From Streptomyces sp. AC555_RSS877 (GTDB lineage Bacteria; Actinomycetota; Actinomycetes; Streptomycetales; Streptomycetaceae), in NCBI RefSeq assembly GCF_019049245.1, contig NZ_JAGMUK010000005.1:62001-126000 (forward strand): a DNA stretch of 64,000 nt, given 5' to 3'. The translations under genes and the position numbers were made by a program. The notes under the pieces are model-generated. The model saw nothing but the letters and a program-made list of their open reading frames with translations, was not told the DNA's origin and did not search any database. Positions within the stretch are counted from its first letter, which is position 1; the number at the start of each line of letters is the position of its first letter. This document shows positions 43,843-52,328 of the stretch, piece by piece.

Positions 43843-45465
43843 ATGAACAGGATCTCCGCGCCTGCGGACGCGCCCGCGCCGGGCGCCTGGGAGGAACTTG
43901 TCACGGCAGCGCTGCTCGGCACGGAGCGGCGCACCCCGCCGGGCGCGGCGCCGGGACGGGAGGCGCCGGTGGCGCTGCTGGACGCGGCGGCCGTGGAGAC
44001 CGTACGTCGGCGGGCCGGCCTGCGGCCCGGACGGGCGGCCCGGCAGCCGGAACCGGCGGCCGAGGATCCGCGCCCGCCACTGCCCGCCGCGGCGGCCCGC
44101 CGACTGGCGATGCTGCTGGCCGACCGCCCCGGCACGGGCGGCGGTGGACGCAGAGGTACGGCACCGGACCTGATGGAGCTCCTGCCGCAGTGGCTGGCGG
44201 CGGCGAACAGCCGCGGTTTCGCCGCACCCCCCGAGATGCTGCCCGCCCTCCTGGACGCGGCGCGGGGGCGTACGGACCTGCGGCCGGCCGCGCTGGCCTT
44301 CGCCGGGCCGCGTGCTCTGTGGCTCGCCCGGCTGAACCCGGACTGGCGGTTCGCCCTGCGCGCGACGCCGGGCGGCGGCGCGGCACTGCCGCCCTCCGAG
44401 GACACCGGAAAGATCCAACAGCTGTGGCAGGAGGGGCTGTTCGCCGAGCGGGTCGCCCTGCTCGCCGCGATACGTGCCCGCGAGCCCGCTGCCGCGCGCG
44501 AGTTGCTCGCGACGACCTGGTCGACGGAGCGCGCCGAGGACCGGCTGATGTTCCTCGACTCCCTGCGCATGGGCCTGACCGCGGCGGACGAGCCGTTCCT
44601 GGAGCAGGCGCTGTCCGACCGGAGCCGCAACGTGCGGTCCACGGCTGCGGAGTTGCTGTCGGCCCTACCGGGTTCGGCGCTCGCGGCACGGATGGCGGTC
44701 CGGGCCGGGGCGTGCGTGGCCGTCGACCACACGGGGGCCGCGCCGACCCTCGCGGTCGAGGCGCCGCACGAGTGCGACGCGAGCATGGAGCGTGACGGCG
44801 TCGTACCCAAGCCTCCGGCAGGACGTGGTGAACGGTCCTGGTGGCTCGGTCAGTTGGTGGAGGCTACACCCCTCACCACCTGGTCGGGTCGTCTCGGCGG
44901 CCGTACGCCCCGGGAGATCGTGGCGCTGCCGGTCGCGGACGACTGGCAGGGCGAACTGCACGCGGCGTGGTGCCGGGCGGCGGTGCGGCAGCGGGACGCG
45001 GAGTGGGCGCGGGCCCTGCTCGGGGCGCCCGCCGCACCCGAGGCCGGTGGCCCCGGCGCGGTGTCACTGGCCGAGCGCGCCAAGCTGCTCGGCACGCTCG
45101 GTTCCGCCGAACGGGCCGAGTGGGTGGCCGGGTTCATCTCGGCCCACGGCCTGTCCGAGGCGTTCCAGCTGCTCGGGGTGTGCGCGGTGCCGTGGGCCGC
45201 GCCACTGGGCCGGGCCGTGGTGGACGCGCTCAACATCGCACGGGATGCAGGGAGTTATCCATGGAGCTTCAGCGGAGTGATGGGGCTGGCCGAGCGTTGC
45301 CTGGACCCGTCCGAAGCGAGTCGCCTCAACGGCCTGCTGGCGGTGCCGGACGAACCGGAGGACGCGTCGCCGGGGGCCGGGGGTTACTGGGCGGAGGCAT
45401 TCCAGCGCCTGATGACCACGTTGCGGTTGCGGGCGGCGATGGCGGAGGAGCTGGGGGCGGCGTAA
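43843..45465 (+). CDS. DUF5691 family protein
   Basis: A 540-aa cytosolic protein made mostly of helices, with HEAT-like character (SDRSRNVRSTAAELLSALPG). The N-terminus has WEELVTAALLGTERRTPPG, as in the family, and the C-terminus has a helix rich in Leu/Arg/Ala (LMTTLRLRAAMAEELGAA). ATG 43843 has AAAGGAA upstream. It is the last gene of the plus-strand half of the SWIM/MoxR system. The biochemical role is unknown; a scaffold function is inferred from the repeat-like helices. Confidence 0.88.
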   Translation: MNRISAPADAPAPGAWEELVTAALLGTERRTPPGAAPGREAPVALLDAAAVETVRRRAGLRPGRAARQPEPAAEDPRPPLPAAAARRLAMLLADRPGTGGGGRRGTAPDLMELLPQWLAAANSRGFAAPPEMLPALLDAARGRTDLRPAALAFAGPRALWLARLNPDWRFALRATPGGGAALPPSEDTGKIQQLWQEGLFAERVALLAAIRAREPAAARELLATTWSTERAEDRLMFLDSLRMGLTAADEPFLEQALSDRSRNVRSTAAELLSALPGSALAARMAVRAGACVAVDHTGAAPTLAVEAPHECDASMERDGVVPKPPAGRGERSWWLGQLVEATPLTTWSGRLGGRTPREIVALPVADDWQGELHAAWCRAAVRQRDAEWARALLGAPAAPEAGGPGAVSLAERAKLLGTLGSAERAEWVAGFISAHGLSEAFQLLGVCAVPWAAPLGRAVVDALNIARDAGSYPWSFSGVMGLAERCLDPSEASRLNGLLAVPDEPEDASPGAGGYWAEAFQRLMTTLRLRAAMAEELGAA

Positions 45466-45590
45466 CGGGCGTGCCGGCATGGGCATGGGCCGCGGCGGCC
45501 GGTCGGTCGTGCAGCCCGGCGTTTACGGAGTGCCGCCGACGCCCACCCGCGCCGCCCCGGCGGCACGAGTGCCCGCGGCCGTGCGAACGC

Positions 45591-46007
<417 letters not shown>

Positions 46008-46019
46008 CACTGCCTCCAT

Positions 46020-46537
46020 GAAGCGACTACATCCATCCGTACCGACAAGTACCGCACCGGCCGGGAAAGTGAACGAACGTTATCGCCAGCATCTCGCAAC
46101 CGGCAGTTTCGCGGTGGATACCGAGGGGGAAATCACACGGTGGGACACGTTCGGGAGCCGCAACGAGGTCGTCTCACCGCCGCGCCGCGGGCCGCGCGCC
46201 GCGGCGGTGAGACGCTTCGGCGAGGGCACGAAAGGCACGCAGGGCAGGTAAGGCACGACAGCGGGGAGCCTCGTCGCCACACCGGCAGGGACCCCCGTCA
46301 CGTCATCGGCGCAACATCAGCAACACCAGCACCCCCGGAACCACCCGCAGCAGCCGTATCCGTCGCAGCACCACCCGCGACGGCCCACGCTGCATCGGCG
46401 ACCCCGGAACCGCGCGCCGCGCACCATCCTCACCCCACGAGCCCCACTCGCCCTCCGTCGGAGACCTCCGCCGCGCCTCCCCACAAGGGCACACGGGGGA
46501 CAGAGCCGTCCTCCAGCGTGCCGACAGGAGGTCGGCC
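46020..46537. other. 518-base gap with a strong 14-bp stem hairpin
   Basis: No credible gene is seen. GTCTCACCGCCGCG (46171-46184) and CGCGGCGGTGAGAC (46200-46213) form a perfect stem with a 15-base GC-rich loop. It lies between two divergent genes, where a terminator would not be expected, unless an unrecognised transcript ends here. Promoters for 46007 (minus) and 46538 (plus) must also be in this region. Confidence 0.6.
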
Positions 46538-47422
46538 ATGAAGGTCACCGGGGCAGCACTGCCGTTTCTCCCGCTCTGCCAGCGTCTCCTCCCGGGCAAA
46601 CTCCCGTGGAAGCTGGCGGGCCTCTCCGTGGCGCTCCTGAAGGCGACCGCCCTGGAGATGGCGATCCTCGCGGGCCATCTGCTCCTCTATCCCTCCGGCA
46701 TCGTCCAGGAGCGCCGATCACCTCTGCCCCAGCTGCCCTCACCGGACGACGCCGGCACTCCCCGGTTGCCCACGGAGGCCAAGCCCCCGGTCGTGCTGCT
46801 GCACGGCTTCATAGACAACCGCTCGGTCTTCGTCCTGCTGCGCCGCAGCCTCGCCCAGCACGGCAGGCAGCAGATCGAGTCGCTCAACTACTCGCCGCTG
46901 ACCTGCGACATCCGTACCGCTGCGGAGCTGCTCGGCCGGCACATAGAGGAGATCTGCGAGCGCACGGGCCAGGACCAGGTGGACATCGTCGGACACAGCC
47001 TCGGCGGGCTGATCGCGCGCTACTACGTCCAGCGGCTCGGCGGAGACCTCCGCGTCCGGACGCTGGTGACGCTCGGCACCCCGCACTCCGGCACCCGGGT
47101 GGCGCGGCTGGCGAACGCGCACCCCATCGTGCGCCAGATGCGCCCCGGCTCGGAGCTGCTCGAGGAGCTGGCCCGCCCCGCGGCCGGCTGCCGTACGCAC
47201 TTCGTCAGCTTCTGGAGCGACCTCGACCACCTGATGGACCCGCTGGAGAACGCCTGCATCGACCACCCCGACCTGACCGTGCAGAACGTCCGGGTGAGCG
47301 GCGTCGGGCATCTCGCCCTGCCCGTGCACCCCGCCGTCGCGACGGGGATACGGCAGGTGCTCGACACGGCACGGACGGCAGCCGAGGCCGACCCGCACGC
47401 AGGTGGCCTGACAGTGGCGTGA
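46538..47422 (+). CDS. Alpha/beta hydrolase, lipase-like
   Basis: A 294-aa protein. The catalytic motifs are the oxyanion region PPVVLLHGFIDN (about residues 86-97), the nucleophile elbow DIVGHSLGGLIARYY (Ser near 152), Asp in FWSDLDHLMDP and His in GVGHLALPVHP. The N-terminal segment (LPWKLAGLSVALLKATALEM) is hydrophobic enough to anchor it in the membrane. It resembles triacylglycerol lipases and cutinase-like esterases of actinobacteria. ATG 46538 has GGAGG 8 bases upstream. Natural substrate unknown. Confidence 0.88.
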   Translation: MKVTGAALPFLPLCQRLLPGKLPWKLAGLSVALLKATALEMAILAGHLLLYPSGIVQERRSPLPQLPSPDDAGTPRLPTEAKPPVVLLHGFIDNRSVFVLLRRSLAQHGRQQIESLNYSPLTCDIRTAAELLGRHIEEICERTGQDQVDIVGHSLGGLIARYYVQRLGGDLRVRTLVTLGTPHSGTRVARLANAHPIVRQMRPGSELLEELARPAAGCRTHFVSFWSDLDHLMDPLENACIDHPDLTVQNVRVSGVGHLALPVHPAVATGIRQVLDTARTAAEADPHAGGLTVA

Positions 47423-47465
47423 CAGCAGCTGGAAATCAGTCCGGGAAACACCCACAGGCGACCCT

Positions 47466-47520
47466 CACACAAGCCGCACACAAGCCACGGACAAGTCACT
47501 GACAGGCCACAGACAAAGTG
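47466..47520 (+). promoter_or_regulatory. Five 11-bp direct repeats upstream of the M23 gene
   Basis: Consecutive units CACACAAGCCG, CACACAAGCCA, CGGACAAGTCA, CTGACAGGCCA and CAGACAAAGTG (consensus CNNACAAGYCA) have an exact 11-base period. That places every copy on the same face of the DNA, as for OmpR/PhoB-family response regulators (PhoP and relatives). The region lies 204-258 bases before the M23 start and 44 bases after the lipase stop. Confidence 0.75.
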
Positions 47521-47723
47521 GCAGACGGCCCAACCGAAGCCGATCAAAATCGAACACTCTTCGAACACAGGGCCAAGCTCGCGCCCGCAGTCCCCCGAAA
47601 CACGGCCGAATGCCCGTTTCCTTCAATCCCGAAACCTGACGAAGATTGTCGTGCCCGCATACCGCCGGGTACAGTCACCGCACTGCTCTGCCAGCCCCTG
47701 TTGTCGAGGCGAAAGAGAAGTTG

Positions 47724-49262
47724 GTGAACGACCGTCACCCGTCGGGGATCACTACCACCCCGGCCCCGGCTTCCGAAGCCGCCTCGGCGCACTTCGCGTC
47801 GTACGGCACCCAGGAAGCCCAGTACGGCGACTTCACCATGTACGGCAACTGCGACGCCACCGGTTTTGACACGGGTTCGGGCACCGGTTTCGACACCGCC
47901 GGTCAGGCCACCGCCTCCTTCGAGGCCGATCCCCTCTTCGGCTGTCTTCCCGGCGACGACACCGGCTCGTACGACACCTCGACGTGGTCGACGGGCAGTC
48001 AGCAGACCCCCAACTACGACGTGTACGCGGCCCAGCACCACGCCGCCTACGACACCGGCGCGTACGACACCACCGCCTGGACCGGCGAACACCAGCACCT
48101 CTCCGCGATCCCCCCGCAAGCCACGAGCCCCGACGCCAGCGGGCAGTGGGACGCGAGTGCCTGGCTCCAGCCCGACCAGTCCAGCTGCCCGGCCGACCAG
48201 ACCCAGCACTGGGAATGGGGCACGCAGGCCTTCGACACGGGTGCGTACGACGCCACGCAGTGGAACTCCGACGGCGGCGCCTCCACGGCGGCCCACGAGG
48301 AGTACGAACAGCAGGCGACGGCCACCTTCGAGCAGGTCGCGTACGACGAGAAGTACGACGAAAACGTTTCGCACGACGGCGAGTCGACCGGCACCGCCAC
48401 TGGCACCGACGCCACGCCCGCCGCAGCCGACACGCACCTCCTGGACGACCAGGAGGAAGTCACTCCGGCGGCCACACCGGCGACGACTCCCGCCCCGTCC
48501 TCGCGGGCCGCCGCCCGCGGCGCGTCCCGCTCCCGCCGCCGTACGCCCCCCAAGCGCTCCGCACTGCTGACGGTGGCCGTGCCATCGGCCTGCGTCATGA
48601 GCGTCGCGGGAATCGCCGCCGCGTCGGTCAGCGCGCTGGCCGACGACAGCAGCGACACGGCGACGACCTTGGCGGACGCGACCGCCGTCAAGCCCTCAGC
48701 GGCGAACAACAAGCTGGACACCCAGCTGCAGAGCCTGTCCGCCGGCGCCGACGACTTCGCCGACCGGGCCAGCCGTACGCAGGAACGTATCGACCTCAAG
48801 GCCCAGCAGCTCGCCGAGAAGAAGAAGGCGGCCGCGGAGGCCGCACGCAAGGAGCGGCTGCGGCCCAAGTACGCGCTGCCGGTCGCACAGCACGGGCTCA
48901 GCGCCTACTACGGCCAGTCCGGCATCAACTGGATGTCCGTGCACACCGGCATCGACTTCCCGGTCTCCTACGGCACGACCGTGATGGCCGCCACCGACGG
49001 CACCGTGCGGACGCAGTGGAACAGCGCGTACGGCAACATGATGATCGTGACCGAGAAGGACGGCACGGAGACGTGGTACTGCCACCTCTCCAGCTACCGG
49101 GTCGCCTCCGGTACGACCGTCAAGGCCGGCGACCCGATCGCGTACTCCGGCAACTCCGGCAACTCGACCGGCCCGCACCTGCACTTCGAGGTACGGCCGG
49201 CGGGCGGCTCGGCCATCGACCCGCTGCCGTGGCTGCGCAGCCACGGGATCGACCCGACGTAG
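47724..49262 (+). CDS. M23 (LytM) peptidoglycan endopeptidase with long N-terminal repeat region
   Basis: A 512-aa cell-wall enzyme that cuts peptide cross-links. Residues 1-270 are Asp/Thr/Tyr/Trp-rich with repeats of DTG-A/S-YD-x-T-x-W. A membrane helix follows (about 279-306; TVAVPSACVMSVAGIAAASV). Residues 315-385 are a coiled coil (ERIDLKAQQLAEKKKAAAEA). The M23 domain is at about 395-505: zinc ligands are HTGID (His and Asp, about 405-409) and HLHFEV (about 484), and YCHLSSY is the catalytic His region. The helix far inside the protein suggests a type II anchor with the repeats inside the cell. GTG 47724 with weak AGAGAAG. 11-bp repeats lie upstream. Confidence 0.88.
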   Translation: MNDRHPSGITTTPAPASEAASAHFASYGTQEAQYGDFTMYGNCDATGFDTGSGTGFDTAGQATASFEADPLFGCLPGDDTGSYDTSTWSTGSQQTPNYDVYAAQHHAAYDTGAYDTTAWTGEHQHLSAIPPQATSPDASGQWDASAWLQPDQSSCPADQTQHWEWGTQAFDTGAYDATQWNSDGGASTAAHEEYEQQATATFEQVAYDEKYDENVSHDGESTGTATGTDATPAAADTHLLDDQEEVTPAATPATTPAPSSRAAARGASRSRRRTPPKRSALLTVAVPSACVMSVAGIAAASVSALADDSSDTATTLADATAVKPSAANNKLDTQLQSLSAGADDFADRASRTQERIDLKAQQLAEKKKAAAEAARKERLRPKYALPVAQHGLSAYYGQSGINWMSVHTGIDFPVSYGTTVMAATDGTVRTQWNSAYGNMMIVTEKDGTETWYCHLSSYRVASGTTVKAGDPIAYSGNSGNSTGPHLHFEVRPAGGSAIDPLPWLRSHGIDPT

Positions 49263-49329
49263 GCCCCAGGGGGCCGCCCCGGGCCGCCCCCTCGGAGACC
49301 GACCGCCCACCGCCCCCTGGGTCCTTCTC

Positions 49330-51816
49330 CTACAGCTTCTCCACCGGTGCATACCGCAGCAGCAGCCGCTTCGGCTTGGTGTCCCCGAAGTCGATCGTCG
49401 CCTCGGCGTTGCCGCCCGTGCCCTTCACGCCCACGACCGTGCCGAGTCCGAACTGGTCGTGCGTCACCCGGTCCCCGACCGCCAGCGACACGGTCGGCTT
49501 CTCCGAGGTCCGTCGGGTGGCGAAGCCGGACGCGCCCGAGGCCGACGAGCGGGAGCGGGACGACGACAGCGAGGCCGCCACCCCGGACGCCGGACCGGGG
49601 GACATCGGCGCCATGGCACCCGTCCGCTTCCAGTCGACGTGCTGTGCCGGGATCTCCTCCAGGAACCGCGAGGGCGGGTTGTACGACGGCTGCCCCCACG
49701 CGCTGCGCATCGACGACCGGGTCAGGTACAGCCGTTCCCGCGCGCGTGTGATGCCGACGTACGCCAGGCGCCGCTCCTCCTCCAGCTCCTTCGGCTGACC
49801 GAGGGAGCGCATGTGCGGGAAGACGCCGTCCTCCATGCCGGTCAGGAAGACGACCGGGAACTCGAGGCCCTTGGCGGTGTGCAGGGTCATCAGGGTGATG
49901 ACCCCGGATCCGTCCTCGTCCTCGTCGGGGATCTGGTCGGAGTCGGCGACGAGCGCGACCCGCTCCAGGAACGCGGAGAGTCCGCCCGGGGCCTCGCCCT
50001 CCCCGGACTCCTGCTCGAACTCCAGGGCCACGGCGGCGAGTTCCTGGAGGTTCTCGATGCGGGTCTCGTCCTGCGGGTCGGTGGAGGCCTGCAGTTCGGC
50101 GAGGTAGCCCGTGCGTTCGAGCACCGCCTCCAGGACGGTGGCCGGGGCCGCGCCGGACTCGACGATCGTACGGAGGTCTTCCATGAGCGTGTTGAACCGC
50201 TTCACGGCGTTCGTGGAGCGCGCGGCCATGCCGTACGCCTCGTCGACGCGCTTGAGCGCCTGCGGGAAGCTGATCTTCTCGCGCTGGGACAGGGCGTCGA
50301 TCATCGCCTCGGCGCGGTCGCCGATGCCGCGCTTGGGCACGTTCAGGATCCGCCGCAGCGGTACCGAGTCCTCCGGGTTGGCCAGCACCCGCAGGTAGGC
50401 GAGGACGTCCCGGACCTCCTTGCGCTCGTAGAAGCGGACGCCGCCGACGACCTTGTAGGGCAGGCCGACGCGGATGAAGATCTCTTCGAAGACACGGGAC
50501 TGGGCGTTCGTGCGGTAGAAGACGGCGACGTCTCCCGCCTTCGCGTCGCCCGCGTCGGTGAGACGGTCTATCTCGTCCGCGACGAACTGCGCCTCGTCGT
50601 GCTCGGTGTCGGCGACGTAGCCGGTGATACGTGCGCCCGCTCCCGCGTTGGTCCACAGGTTCTTGGGCCGGCGGGACTCGTTGCGCTCGATGACGGCGTT
50701 GGCGACGGTGAGGATCGTCTGGGTGGAGCGGTAGTTCTGCTCCAGGAGGATCGTCGTCGCGTCCGGGTAGTCCTCCTCGAACTGGAGGATGTTGCGGATG
50801 GTCGCCCCGCGGAAGGCGTAGATCGACTGGTCGGCGTCGCCCACCACGCACAGTTCGGCGGGCTGGAGGTCGTCCTGGCTGGGCGGTACGTCCACCGGGT
50901 GCTCGGAGGTGCCGACGAGTTCCCGGACCAGGGCGTACTGGGCGTGGTTGGTGTCCTGGTACTCGTCGACGAGGACGTGCCGGAAGCGGCGGCGGTAGTG
51001 CTCGGCGACGTCCGGGAAAGCACGGAGCAGGTTGACCGTCGTCATGATCAGGTCGTCGAAGTCGAGGGCGTTCGCCTCGCGCAGTCGTGACTGGTACATG
51101 GCGTAGGCCTGGGCGAGGGTCTTCTCGAAGCCGTCGGTGGCCTGGGCGGCGAAGTCCTCCTCGTCGATCAGCTCGTTCTTCAGGTTCGAGACCTTGGCGC
51201 TGAAGGACTTCGGCGGGAAGCGCTTGGGGTCGAGGTCGAGGTCACGGCAGACGAGCGCCATCAGACGCTTGCTGTCGGCCGCATCGTAGATCGAGAAGGA
51301 GGAGGTGAAGCCTAGCTTCTTGGACTCCCGCCGCAGGATCCGGACGCACGCGCTGTGGAAGGTCATGACCCACATCGCGTTCGCGCGCGGGCCGACGAGC
51401 TGCTCGACGCGCTCCTTCATCTCGCCCGCGGCCTTGTTGGTGAAGGTGATCGCGAGGATCTGGCCCGGATGCACGTTCCGCTCGCCCAGGAGGTGGGCGA
51501 TGCGGTGGGTGAGCACGCGGGTCTTGCCGGAGCCGGCGCCGGCCACGATGAGCAGCGGGGTGCCGTGGTGCACGACCGCGGCGCGCTGGTTCTCGTTCAG
51601 CCCGTCCAGGAGCGCGGCCGCGTCCACCACCGGGCGCGGGGCGCCGTCACGGTAGTACGCGTCCCGGTCCGGCGGCACGTCGAACTTCCCGCCGAACAGA
51701 TCGTCCGGAACCGGCTCCGGTACGTGATCGTCCTCGGGGGGTGGCGGGTGTTCCTCCTCGTGGGCCCGGGGGGCCTGGAGGTTCGCCAGGAAGCTGTCGT
51801 CAAAGAGGCTGCTCAT
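49330..51816 (-). CDS. pcrA: ATP-dependent DNA helicase PcrA/UvrD
   Basis: An 828-aa SF1 helicase for nucleotide excision and mismatch repair and for removing RecA or stalled complexes. It has Walker A IVAGAGSGKTRVLTHR (near residue 88), VDEYQDTNHAQY (Walker B), VVGDADQSIYAFRGA, and YRSTQTI and MTLHTAKGLEFPVVF for motifs IV-V. The C-terminal linker and KRLLLRYAPVEKL end match the RNAP-binding tail of PcrA. The N-terminal 70 residues are a charged extension common in actinobacteria. A PafBC-type promoter precedes the ATG by few bases. Confidence 0.96.
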   Translation of the reverse strand: MSSLFDDSFLANLQAPRAHEEEHPPPPEDDHVPEPVPDDLFGGKFDVPPDRDAYYRDGAPRPVVDAAALLDGLNENQRAAVVHHGTPLLIVAGAGSGKTRVLTHRIAHLLGERNVHPGQILAITFTNKAAGEMKERVEQLVGPRANAMWVMTFHSACVRILRRESKKLGFTSSFSIYDAADSKRLMALVCRDLDLDPKRFPPKSFSAKVSNLKNELIDEEDFAAQATDGFEKTLAQAYAMYQSRLREANALDFDDLIMTTVNLLRAFPDVAEHYRRRFRHVLVDEYQDTNHAQYALVRELVGTSEHPVDVPPSQDDLQPAELCVVGDADQSIYAFRGATIRNILQFEEDYPDATTILLEQNYRSTQTILTVANAVIERNESRRPKNLWTNAGAGARITGYVADTEHDEAQFVADEIDRLTDAGDAKAGDVAVFYRTNAQSRVFEEIFIRVGLPYKVVGGVRFYERKEVRDVLAYLRVLANPEDSVPLRRILNVPKRGIGDRAEAMIDALSQREKISFPQALKRVDEAYGMAARSTNAVKRFNTLMEDLRTIVESGAAPATVLEAVLERTGYLAELQASTDPQDETRIENLQELAAVALEFEQESGEGEAPGGLSAFLERVALVADSDQIPDEDEDGSGVITLMTLHTAKGLEFPVVFLTGMEDGVFPHMRSLGQPKELEEERRLAYVGITRARERLYLTRSSMRSAWGQPSYNPPSRFLEEIPAQHVDWKRTGAMAPMSPGPASGVAASLSSSRSRSSASGASGFATRRTSEKPTVSLAVGDRVTHDQFGLGTVVGVKGTGGNAEATIDFGDTKPKRLLLRYAPVEKL

Positions 51817-51825
51817 CGCTCTCCG

Positions 51826-51848
51826 AGTCTAGGGCGCCCCACTGACAG
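51826..51848 (-). promoter_or_regulatory. PafBC-type DNA-damage promoter of pcrA
   Basis: On the minus strand: CTGTCAGTG (51848-51840), 8 bases (GGGCGCCC), TAGACT (51831-51826). It differs from TTGTCRGTG-N8-TANNNT only in the first base. The -10 ends 9 bases before the ATG at 51816, so the leader would be only a few bases. Confidence 0.78.
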
Positions 51849-51987
51849 CCCGCCGCCGCCCCGAGAACATCGCCTGATTCGGCGGGCGCAGTGGCAGAAA
51901 AGCTTGCGGAGTGGGCGGGACAGGCGACTCACCGTCCGCAAAGGTGTCATTACGGTCCGCGATCGGGGCGGCCAAACCAACGGACCT

Positions 51988-52027
51988 GTATACCGCAGCA
52001 GACCACTCCGGATTGGTCACGGTATAC
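51988..52027. promoter_or_regulatory. Nested inverted repeat upstream of the riboswitch
   Basis: GTATACCG (51988-51995) and CGGTATAC (52020-52027) pair, with GACCA (52001-52005) and TGGTC (52014-52018) nested inside. It lies in the 512-base region between pcrA and the NlpC/P60 gene, about 110 bases before the riboswitch. It may be an operator or a promoter-proximal hairpin. Confidence 0.55.
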
Positions 52028-52130
52028 GGCAGCCTGACCCAAGGTCACGAAAATGTATCGGGCATATCGAACATCAACCTTCACAGGGGCCACACCAGTT
52101 GGCTACCGTGCCGAGCAGGCCGTACGACCC

Positions 52131-52316
52131 CCTCCGGCGAACGTCGCCGGGCCGCGCGGCCTCCGCCGAGTCCGACGCGCCGCCGCGCGCCCGGAGCCGG
52201 GGACCCACCGACCTTGGGGTGAATCGGCCCGCATCCCCACCGGGAAGGGCCGTAGGGCAAACCTTCCAGCCACCCGCCCGAACCCGACAGCTAACTCGGT
52301 AGGCGGAACGTGGAAG
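52131..52316 (+). ncRNA. c-di-AMP riboswitch (ydaO/yuaA type), approximate limits
   Basis: The leader of the NlpC/P60 gene has the ydaO signature in order: CCGCCGAGTCCGAC (52172-52185), GGAGCCGGGGACCCA (52193-52207), CTTGGGGTGAATC (52213-52225), GGGAAGGGCCGTAGGGCAAA (52242-52261), CCTTCCAGCC (52263-52272) and CGAACCCGACAGCTAACTCG (52279-52298) with GTAGGCGG next. These riboswitches control cell-wall hydrolase genes in actinobacteria; c-di-AMP normally switches expression off. The GGAAGGAG ribosome-binding site follows at once. Confidence 0.92.
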
Positions 52317-52328
52317 GAGTCGCCTCCC

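Noticed and set aside
46303..46599. A 98-aa minus-strand frame ending in an Arg-rich hydrophobic peptide
   Set aside because: Its start lies inside the lipase gene and no ribosome-binding site or homologue is evident. The last 30 residues could be a peptide, but support is too thin.
47490..47520. Third PafBC-type promoter on the minus strand (CTGTCAGTG)
   Set aside because: The -10 position reads GTGGCT, not TANNNT, and the copy is explained by the 11-bp repeats; no gene starts from it.
49094..50851. A 585-codon minus-strand frame inside pcrA and the M23 end
   Set aside because: Same strand but other frame than pcrA, without helicase motifs; pcrA motifs are complete in the chosen frame.
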